Assembly: GCA_027066265.1 (NCBI GenBank)
Contig: JAMOOB010000217.1
Span: 1 to 10,320, forward strand
Source of the DNA: Desulfurococcales archaeon
Lineage (GTDB): Archaea > Thermoproteota > Thermoprotei_A > Sulfolobales > Ignisphaeraceae
Direction: 5' to 3'
DNA: 10,320 nucleotides
Below, in pieces: positions 5,287 through 10,320 of the stretch. Position 1 is the first letter of the stretch. Each line of letters begins with the position of its first letter. The translations under genes and the position numbers were made by a program. Below the pieces are notes generated by a model that did not search any database, was not told the origin of the DNA, and worked only from the letters and a program-made list of their open reading frames with translations.

Positions 5287-6223
5287 GCTCTCTCCTAGGG
5301 TAGGTAAGGTACTTACGCCCCATATACTCAACGATTCTGAGTATACCCCTAGCTACGAGCTCGTCGAGGATCTTAGGATCGTAACCGCGTCTACGAACCA
5401 TATCGATCGCTATATCTACGCGAAGCGGGTGGATGGCGGCTATCGATACCAGAGCCTCGACGATGTCTCCCAGGGCTTCGAATCCATGCGAAGGCTCTTC
5501 CTCGATCAGCGTAGCAACCCTCTCGCTACCCACCGCATCGGCGATGATCTTCCTAAACGCTTCGATACGTTCGATTGGTGGTGGCTCTACGAAGGGTTCG
5601 CACGGTGGTCTCGTTGGGATAGCTACGTAGACCCTATCCACTCTGAACCTACGTAGATGCTCAGCGATCCTACGAGCGTTCTCAACACCATCGTTCATAT
5701 CCTTGACGAGCATGATCTCGATTCCTAGGAATCCTCGGTACTCCTTCGAGAACGTTTCGATGCCTTCAACGATCTTCTCGAACCTTAGCTCCGGATGAGG
5801 TCGATTCACAGCTCTATGGAGATGAGGATCTCCAGCATCCAGCTTAGTACATACGTAGTGAGCATCCATCAAATCCATGCGTACATCCTCCATCCATAGA
5901 AGGGAACCGTTGGTTAGAACCGCTACTCGAAGCCCTAGAGACCTCAATCCGTTCACAAGCTTCCCAAGATCTCGGTAGAGCGTAGGTTCTCCACAGCCTA
6001 GGATCGTAACGAAATCGATCTCGATCTTCTCCACGGTCTTCGAAACCTCGTCTACGATGGTGTTGGGATCCACGTAGTTCCTACGCTCGATGCTTAAACA
6101 AGTCGTTTTCCCGAGTTGGCAGTACACGCATGAATAGCTACATGTCTTGGGAGGAACGACGTCTATGCCTAGAGAAATGCCTAGCCTACGAGACCTTACG
6201 GGGCCGAAGACGTGTTTAGGCAC
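5279..6223 (-). CDS. Radical SAM protein, COG0731-like, with C-terminal winged-helix-like segment
   Basis: This 314-residue protein has the radical SAM cluster motif CxxxCxxC at Cys28/32/35 within KTCSYSCVYCQLG, the SAM-binding GCGEPT at 76-81, and TNGSL further on. The N-terminus FGPVRSRRLGISLGIDVVP is typical of COG0731 Fe-S oxidoreductases, relatives of TYW1. After the barrel, residues about 255-310 (HPLRVDIAIDMVRRRGYDPK, then a GRKYLTYP strand) look like a small winged helix. The substrate is unknown. The start is GTG at 6223 (no better in-frame start upstream), with only a weak GAGA-type site. The gene follows the glycosyltransferase by 41 bp without a clear TATA box and overlaps the DUF134 gene by 8 bp. 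The tight coupling to DUF134 and proximity to the NifX/ATPase operon suggest a linked role, for example modifying a cluster precursor; this is inference. Confidence 0.9.
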   Translation of the reverse strand: MPKHVFGPVRSRRLGISLGIDVVPPKTCSYSCVYCQLGKTTCLSIERRNYVDPNTIVDEVSKTVEKIEIDFVTILGCGEPTLYRDLGKLVNGLRSLGLRVAVLTNGSLLWMEDVRMDLMDAHYVCTKLDAGDPHLHRAVNRPHPELRFEKIVEGIETFSKEYRGFLGIEIMLVKDMNDGVENARRIAEHLRRFRVDRVYVAIPTRPPCEPFVEPPPIERIEAFRKIIADAVGSERVATLIEEEPSHGFEALGDIVEALVSIAAIHPLRVDIAIDMVRRRGYDPKILDELVARGILRIVEYMGRKYLTYPRREHV

Positions 6224-6264
6224 GGATCTCGCCGATGCAGAGAAGGTTCGGAAAGCTATGTGTT

Positions 6265-7188
6265 TTACGAAGCTATGAATCTCTTGAGGTTCTCCTCGAG
6301 TTCCCTAATTCTTCTATACAACCTGAGCTCCATACGCTTGACGAATACCGCGAAGAGCGATAGCATGGCACCTACGAAGCCAGCCGAAGCTATTCCGAGA
6401 CCTATCAACGCTCTTACGTGGTGCTTGATACCGTGCAGAAGGTAGTCTATAGCTACGTGGACGAGGATCGCACCGCCTACGAGTAGTGCTAGGAGGGATG
6501 CTGCTAGGAATAGCGTTGCTGGGTTGTAGCGGTAGGCGAGCCTAAGCATGTCGAGAGCTATGAGTATGCCGTGCTTGATCCCAAGCTTCTTCTTACCCAA
6601 CCTCTTCCTGTACTCGATCGCTACCTCGCATATCTTGCCACCCATAGAAGCTATGTGTGCAGCGATCTCGCTCTCCACGCTGAACCCCTTCATCTCGAAC
6701 AACATGTCTTTAACCGCATCGATTTTGAGGGCGTACATACCGCTGAGAACGTCTCTCAGCTTGGTTCCGAACAAGAGGTTGAACCACGTGGTTAGGACAC
6801 GGTTGCCGAACCTAAAGATGGGTCTATGACCTTCTCCGTAGAGCCTTGCACCGATAACCTCATCGCATCTACGCTCTATCAATGCCTTGACCAGGTCGTC
6901 TATGTGTTTCGCTGGATACGTGTAGTCTCCATCCATGATAACGACGTAGGGAGTCTCAACGTAGCGAAGAGCTGTTGCGATAGCGTCAGCCTTACCCTTC
7001 CCCTCCTGGAAAACCAGCTTAACTCCCTTGCTACGAACGATCTCTACCGTACCATCGGTACTACCGCCATCGACTACGAGGATGTTGGTGTAGCCACAGC
7101 TCATGACTTCGTCGAGAACCTTACCGATAGCTTCCCTCTCGTTCAGCGTAGGGATCACGACCGTAACGCTAGACCTATCCAAACTCAT
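6265..7188 (-). CDS. Family 2 glycosyltransferase, dolichol-phosphate mannose/glucose synthase-like, membrane anchored
   Basis: This 307-residue GT-A enzyme starts VVIPTLNEREAIGKVLDEV (residues 10-28), with VVDGGSTDGT (38-47) for nucleotide-sugar binding, the metal-binding DGD at 86-88 (VVIMDGDYTYP), and the acceptor-side segment LSGMYALK around 148-155. Two hydrophobic helices near 224-248 and 258-283 anchor it in the membrane, and a charged helix (MELRLYRRIRELEENLKRF) ends the protein. The family transfers a sugar from GDP- or UDP-sugar to a polyprenyl phosphate, feeding protein N-glycosylation or glycolipid synthesis at the cytoplasmic face. ATG at 7188 has GGAGA 4 nt upstream. It is separated by 61 bp from the membrane protein gene and 41 bp from the radical SAM gene; it looks functionally unrelated to the cluster downstream. 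Confidence 0.92.
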   Translation of the reverse strand: MSLDRSSVTVVIPTLNEREAIGKVLDEVMSCGYTNILVVDGGSTDGTVEIVRSKGVKLVFQEGKGKADAIATALRYVETPYVVIMDGDYTYPAKHIDDLVKALIERRCDEVIGARLYGEGHRPIFRFGNRVLTTWFNLLFGTKLRDVLSGMYALKIDAVKDMLFEMKGFSVESEIAAHIASMGGKICEVAIEYRKRLGKKKLGIKHGILIALDMLRLAYRYNPATLFLAASLLALLVGGAILVHVAIDYLLHGIKHHVRALIGLGIASAGFVGAMLSLFAVFVKRMELRLYRRIRELEENLKRFIAS

Positions 7189-7237
7189 CGTTTCTCCACG
7201 CCTAGCACTACTCTAGCAACGTTTGGGTAGACGAACG

Positions 7238-7242
7238 AAAAA
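7238..7242 (-). terminator. T5 run after the small membrane protein gene
   Basis: ATCTTTTTCG on the minus strand lies 8 nt after the stop of the membrane-protein gene. Archaeal termination commonly uses such short T-runs without a hairpin. Support is weak. Confidence 0.3.
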
Positions 7243-7249
7243 GATCGCT

Positions 7250-7603
7250 CTACGAAGATTGCTGAGAACCCGTTTGGGAACCTTCTTCAGCTTTCTGTTC
7301 TTCGCGTTTCGATTCCTCCTTTTTCAGCTCCTCCTCGAGCTTCTTCAACTCTTCCTCAAGCTCCTTCTCGATCTCCTCTATCGGTTTGGGCGGTGGCGTC
7401 GTTGCCAAGGTGTAGCCTATCCACGCAACTATGCCACCAACGGCACACACCGCGATGGCTCCCGTAAGCTTAAGCACGAATACGTCTAGAGACATTCCGA
7501 AGACTTTGATGGGTGGCGGGAAGAATAGGAGCCAGACGTAGATTATCGCTATCGCTAGCGAACCTCCGAAGAGTCCCCATCCAACGATCTGATCTCTATG
7601 CAT
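7250..7603 (-). CDS. Small two-TM membrane protein with charged helical tail, function unknown
   Basis: This protein has about 117 residues. TM1 is around 8-28 (GLFGGSLAIAIIYVWLLFF) and TM2 around 40-62 (VLKLTGAIAVCAVGGIVAWIG), followed by PPPKP and a very acidic/basic helix rich in EEELKKLEEELKKEE, then a Gln/Ser-rich end (SQTGSQQSS). The tail probably lies in the cytoplasm and may form a coiled coil. It is not recognised as an enzyme family. ATG at 7603 is chosen over GTG at 7624 because AGGTG lies 5 nt upstream and the predicted transcription start from the TATA box at 7635-7642 falls near 7612, downstream of the GTG. It is monocistronic or leads into the glycosyltransferase; nothing ties it to the metal cluster genes. 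Confidence 0.75.
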   Translation of the reverse strand: MHRDQIVGWGLFGGSLAIAIIYVWLLFFPPPIKVFGMSLDVFVLKLTGAIAVCAVGGIVAWIGYTLATTPPPKPIEEIEKELEEELKKLEEELKKEESKREEQKAEEGSQTGSQQSS

Positions 7604-7634
7604 ATCAACACCTAGTGCTATCACAATGTACGTA

Positions 7635-7643
7635 CTATTTAAG
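7635..7643 (-). promoter_or_regulatory. TATA box for the small membrane protein
   Basis: CTTAAATAG on the minus strand lies 32-40 nt before ATG 7603, as expected for a short-leader archaeal transcript. An 8 bp palindrome GTACGTAC (7628-7635) lies just downstream of it; it may be chance given how common TACGTA is here. Confidence 0.55.
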
Positions 7644-7677
7644 TCTATCTAGATGCAGAGCAGCACCATTAACTCTG

Positions 7678-8212
7678 CTACGATTCGATGAGTTCTCTAA
7701 GTGTTTGGTACACCTTCTCGGTACCTATCTCGCCACGGAATCCCTTACCTATCGTTCCCCTCGGGATCGTAGATAGCGAACACATCGATCCAGTCATGTA
7801 CAGCGTCGTCGGGTCCCCGATCGTTCTCGGGTAGGTAGATCGTGTCCCAGCCAATGGTTCCGGCGGCTCTCCACGAAAGGTCGTCGAAGTACACCATGAG
7901 ATCCGGAGCATCTTCGCGAACTTCTGGATAGAGTTCGTAGGGTGTGTACACCTTGTTGTTCCAAGGCTCGTTGTTTGGTCCACGAATCTTCTCTAGATCT
8001 TTCTTCAACTGCTTAACAACGTCTTCGTACTCCCAACGCTTAACGATGCTTCGAGACTCCCTACCCTCTAGGTTTATGAAGATCCTCGAGTAGTACCCAC
8101 CCCAACTCCATGCAATGGTGTGGTCCCAGTCAATCGTATCGCGATCCAGATCTACGCCAGGTTTCTTAGGCTTCTCCCTCAGCTTTATGTACTACACCTC
8201 TTCGAATCGCTG
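7678..8212 (-). pseudogene. Remnant of AP-superfamily phosphodiesterase/nucleotide pyrophosphatase-like gene (C-terminal part)
   Basis: The minus strand encodes a recognisable C-terminal portion: KPGVDLDRDTIDWDHTIAWS, then WGGYYSRIFINLEGRE, a KQLKKDLEKIRGP helix, VYTPYELYPEV, APDLMVYFDDLSWRAAGTIG, and the metal-site-like GPDDAVHDWIDVFAIYDPEG. Relatives are archaeal type I phosphodiesterase/AP-superfamily proteins (COG3379-like) of more than 400 residues; only about 175 remain. Damage includes an in-frame TAG at 8194-8192, a frameshift near 7748-7753 after DPEGN (stop at 7747-7745, with the frame resuming as GKGFRGEIGTEKVYQTLREL to a TAG at 7680-7678), and complete loss of the N-terminus. It joins the cysC remnant with almost no spacer. 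In several archaea such a phosphodiesterase gene sits next to APS kinase, so one deletion could explain the junction; that neighbourhood is recalled, not checked. Confidence 0.82.
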
Positions 8213-8213
8213 G

Positions 8214-8607
8214 TCAACAGCCGGCTAGAGCCTTTCCATACGAACCCTTAGGATTCCTATGAATGCACTCCTCCAAGCTATGCTCAACGAACACTTCTAC
8301 GAATGTATTACCCCTCTTCAACGATTCTACGGATCTCGGCCAAACTTCGCAGTAAGGAGATACGAAGCTGTATAGAACGATGACGCCGTTCCTAGCAAGC
8401 AACCTAGCTATCCATCAACCCTTAGTAGATGCCTTCGTCGCTCCTCCTTTGTGAACCCAGCATCGGGATCAATCGTCTTCCTAACACAATTGCCGCGTAA
8501 CCACGAGACTTGAGAACCTCAGCAACGCTGCGTGCAACGGTAGTCTTTCCACTCGCTAGCAATCTCGCGAACCATACCACGAATCCTTTCTCGATGCATC
8601 TAATCAT
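8214..8607 (-). pseudogene. cysC: Degenerate adenylylsulfate (APS) kinase
   Basis: Three pieces in different frames read as one APS kinase. The first starts at ATG 8607 with GFVVWFARLLASGKTTVARS and EVLKSRGYAAIVL. After a frame change the second gives RKTIDPDAGFTKEERRRHLL. After another the third gives WIARLLARNGVIVLYSFVSP, then VEVFVEHSLEECIHRNPKGS and YGKALAG. The P-loop normally reads GLPASGKT; here it is RLLASGKT, and the expected DGD segment after AIVL is deleted at the first frameshift. The C-terminus normally continues with EIKGFTGV and a DDPYEPP-like region but stops at TGA 8216-8214, where the phosphodiesterase remnant begins. Intact CysC phosphorylates APS to PAPS, or acts in archaeal phospholipid-headgroup or sulfate pathways. 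With two frameshifts, motif damage and truncation it cannot make a functional enzyme. The 115 bp upstream to the aminotransferase gene hold no recognisable ATP sulfurylase end. Confidence 0.88.
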
Positions 8608-8654
8608 CTATGACCTATTGATTGGGCTTGGTTAATCGTAGAACTCTGCTCTGT

Positions 8655-8666
8655 AGAGAAAAGAGA
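8655..8666 (-). terminator. Pyrimidine-rich stretch downstream of the serine genes
   Basis: TCTCTTTTCTCT on the minus strand lies about 57 nt after the aminotransferase stop, in the gap before the cysC remnant. It could end the serA-aminotransferase transcript, but the T-run is only four long, so support is weak. Confidence 0.2.
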
Positions 8667-8722
8667 TTCGATGAACATCGATGGAAGGGAGAGGGTTTCG
8701 CCGATGGTTGGACTCTTTAGCG

Positions 8723-9811
8723 TTAGGATCGAGAACTCCCTAGCTCTACCAGTACCTCGCTCAATGCGTTTATCAACTCCTTCACGTCGTCCAGACCCAG
8801 ATCCCCCATGGTACCTACCCTAATCATCCGCTCCCTGAATTCCTTCATACCGGTAGCGATCACGAATCCACGCTTCTCTAGCTCGTTCTTTATCTTCGTG
8901 GCGTCGATGTTGGTTAGGAACGTTGCTACGGTATTGCTTCGATACCGTTCCTCGACTACGAAGGGTTCGAGACCGAGCTTCGGAACCTCTCTGTATAGCA
9001 GCGATGCTCGTTCTCTATGCATCTCTACGAATCTGGAGAGACCGATTCTCAGTACGCGGTCGAGAGCTACGTTAACGGCGTAGAGAACGCTTATCGCGGG
9101 CGTGAACGGTGTTTCTCCCCTAGCATCGAACTCTACGTACCTACGTAGATCGAGGAGTAGCGGAACATCGTTGAGCTCGCTACGCTTCAACATCTCTACA
9201 GCTTCTTCGCCGAGAGCAACGAAGCATGCACCGGGCGGTGCTGCCAAAGCTTTGTGGCTCGCCGTAGCAACGGCTGTAAGTCCCCAGCGAAGCGATAGCT
9301 CTTCGCCACAGAAGCTGGATACTGCATCCACGAGAAGCTTAACGCTACGTTTCTGACAGTACCTAGCCAACGCTTCGAGGTCTCGGTAGGCTAGACCCGT
9401 ACTCGTCTCGTTGTGCACCAGAGCAACCACATCGATGCTGTGGCTCTCGATAATCTCGACGATCTTCGCAAGCTCTACACCCTTCCTAGGATCCGCAACC
9501 ATCTCAACAACGTTGGCTCCTCTACGCCTCAACGTTTCTGCGAACCTCTTACCGAACTCACCCATTATCGGAACCAACACCTTCTCTCCTCTCTCAACCA
9601 AGCTCCACGCCATGGCATCCACAGCCGTGGTACCCGTACCAGCGAGGATAGCAACCATACCGTTCCCAGCATCGAAGAGCTTGATCAGCTTGGTCTCGAT
9701 CTCTTCGTAGAGTTTCCTAAACGCAGAGCTCCTATGGCTAATCACGGGCTTGGTCATCGCTTCGAGGACTTCGTTGGGAAGGGATACGGGTCCAGGTGTG
9801 AAGAGCTTCAT
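8723..9811 (-). CDS. Class V PLP aminotransferase (serine-pyruvate/phosphoserine type)
   Basis: This 362-residue fold-type I PLP enzyme starts MKLFTPGPVSLPNEVLEAM with PVISHRSSAFRKLYEE, typical of the alanine-glyoxylate/serine-pyruvate group. GTGTTA (about 58-63) binds the PLP phosphate, VDAVSS (161-166) contains the PLP-ring Asp162, and TASHKALAAPPG places the Schiff-base lysine at 187. The C-terminal small domain ends with MIRVGTMGDLGLDDVKELI. In archaea lacking classical SerC, such enzymes are thought to act on 3-phosphohydroxypyruvate, and the gene overlaps a SerA-like dehydrogenase by ATGA (4 bp, ATG 9811), so phosphoserine formation is the likeliest role. Broad serine/alanine:glyoxylate activity remains possible. 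The gene is intact, with no damage like that in the neighbouring pseudogenes. Confidence 0.92.
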   Translation of the reverse strand: MKLFTPGPVSLPNEVLEAMTKPVISHRSSAFRKLYEEIETKLIKLFDAGNGMVAILAGTGTTAVDAMAWSLVERGEKVLVPIMGEFGKRFAETLRRRGANVVEMVADPRKGVELAKIVEIIESHSIDVVALVHNETSTGLAYRDLEALARYCQKRSVKLLVDAVSSFCGEELSLRWGLTAVATASHKALAAPPGACFVALGEEAVEMLKRSELNDVPLLLDLRRYVEFDARGETPFTPAISVLYAVNVALDRVLRIGLSRFVEMHRERASLLYREVPKLGLEPFVVEERYRSNTVATFLTNIDATKIKNELEKRGFVIATGMKEFRERMIRVGTMGDLGLDDVKELINALSEVLVELGSSRS

Positions 9812-10320
9812 ACATCGCCACCGAGACCGAGCTTCTCAACAAGTATACGTGCGAGCTCTCTTGCAATCCTCTGCTGTGCTTCCACGGTCTGTGCACCGAT
9901 GTGTGGCGTTACCACGACCCTAGGATGCTCAACCAGCTTCCTCTCAACATCGGTCCTAGGAGGTTCGTTCTCGAGAACGTCTAGCGCTGCACCACCAACG
10001 ATACCTTTCTCCAAAGCTTCGAGCAGTGCTTCGGTCTCGATAACGGCTCCACGACTCGTGTTCACGATGAGTGCACCGGGTTTGAGGCATCGGAAGATGT
10101 TGTCGCGGTTAAGCATATGCCTAGTCTCGTTGGTTAGCGGAACGTGTAGCGTTACCACATCGGCTCTCTTCAACCCTTCACACAGATCCTCAACGACTTC
10201 GTAACCCACGTCGCGAGCTATCCTCAGAACCTCGGGCTTGTCGTAGACCAGGACCTTCATACCTATGGCTCGCGCGATCTCGGCAACCCTTCTACCGATC
10301 CTACCGAACCCAACGACGAG
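9808..10320 (-). CDS. serA: D-3-phosphoglycerate dehydrogenase-like 2-hydroxyacid dehydrogenase (C-terminal 170 aa; start beyond window)
   Basis: The open frame runs to the window edge and continues upstream of the ATG at 10260, which is internal. The visible part starts with the NAD-binding VVGFGRIGRRVAEIARAIG and proceeds through DVVTLHVPLTNETRHMLN, the substrate/catalytic Arg in NTSRGAVIE, the catalytic Glu in LENEPPR, and the catalytic His in TPHIGAQT. It ends only about 25 residues after that motif, so it lacks the C-terminal ACT regulatory domain of many bacterial SerA proteins and is the short archaeal form, probably about 300 residues in all. It oxidises 3-phosphoglycerate to 3-phosphohydroxypyruvate with NAD, the first step of serine synthesis. 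Stop TGA overlaps the ATG of the class V aminotransferase, a tight operon supporting this specificity over glyoxylate or hydroxypyruvate reductase. Confidence 0.9.
   Translation of the reverse strand, partial: LVVGFGRIGRRVAEIARAIGMKVLVYDKPEVLRIARDVGYEVVEDLCEGLKRADVVTLHVPLTNETRHMLNRDNIFRCLKPGALIVNTSRGAVIETEALLEALEKGIVGGAALDVLENEPPRTDVERKLVEHPRVVVTPHIGAQTVEAQQRIARELARILVEKLGLGGDV

Noticed and set aside
5287..5331. Longer DUF134 start
   Set aside because: It lies inside the radical SAM coding sequence, lacks family similarity, and ATG 5286 has AGGAGAG at the right distance.
7628..7654. Short palindromes GTACGTAC and ATCTAGAT around the membrane-protein promoter
   Set aside because: They are only 8 bp, TACGTA is common in this window, and no regulator gene is near.
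7745..8008. Independent 87-residue gene
   Set aside because: Its frame continues upstream to about 8191 and downstream after a frameshift as one phosphodiesterase remnant; the apparent TTG start is internal.
8214..8402. Independent 62-residue gene
   Set aside because: It reads as the third part of APS kinase (ARLLARNGVIV onward), continuing from the other two frames, so it is a pseudogene fragment.
1..10320. tRNA, rRNA, insertion sequence, CRISPR array or integrase
   Set aside because: No cloverleaf-like gene, transposase motif, terminal inverted repeats or regular repeat array was seen by eye on either strand.

Overview
The window is a compact stretch of archaeal chromosome in which every recognisable gene lies on the minus strand, so transcription runs from high to low coordinates. 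Archaeal signs are AT-rich TATA boxes (one with a purine-rich BRE) close upstream of starts, GGTGA/GGTGG-type ribosome binding sites 5 nt from starts, frequent GTG/TTG starts, and families typical of anaerobic hyperthermophiles: tandem MoeA, ferredoxin-MinD ATPases, a DUF134 regulator and an ACT-less SerA. The best guess is a Thermoproteota (crenarchaeal, perhaps Desulfurococcales-like) hyperthermophile. No 16S or other marker is present, so the lineage is an inference.

Layout in transcription order: (1) 10320-8723, the end of a D-3-phosphoglycerate dehydrogenase-like gene overlapping by ATGA with a class V aminotransferase, together a probable serine biosynthesis pair. (2) 8607-7678, a graveyard: a frameshifted, C-terminally truncated APS kinase (cysC) joined directly to an N-terminally truncated AP-superfamily phosphodiesterase. 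(3) 7603-7250, a small two-TM membrane protein with a charged helical tail, with its own promoter. (4) 7188-6265, a dolichol-phosphate-mannose-synthase-like family 2 glycosyltransferase with two C-terminal TM helices. (5) 6223-4930, a radical SAM protein overlapping a DUF134 DNA-binding protein. (6) 4880-1662, the centre of interest: a promoter with a perfect 9+9 bp inverted repeat touching its TATA box, followed by six tightly packed genes. These encode a 106-residue protein that is 25% tryptophan, a Tyr/Pro-rich 75-mer, a Pro/Tyr/Gln-rich protein with a C-terminal coiled coil, a NifX-domain protein with a Gly/Arg/Trp-rich N-terminal tail, and two MinD-type ATPases each with an inserted 2x[4Fe-4S] ferredoxin domain. 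(7) 1591-1, two tandem moeA paralogues, the second running off the window.

The block from 6223 to 1662 resembles the poorly understood association of COG1433 (NifX/MTH1175-like), paired COG1149 ATPases and DUF134 seen in anaerobes. It also recalls the Desulfovibrio orange-protein (Mo-Cu-S cluster) operon and the Thermococcales thioferrate storage protein IssA, which is a NifX domain plus a Gly-rich cationic tail. With two moeA genes directly downstream, a working model is a metal-sulfur (Fe-S, or Mo/W-S) cluster handling or storage system. In this model the ATPases supply nucleotide-driven cluster transfer, the NifX protein carries the cluster, the low-complexity proteins scaffold an assembly, and DUF134 represses or senses through the palindrome. 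The families and promoter architecture are visible in the sequence; the storage/condensate role is inference.
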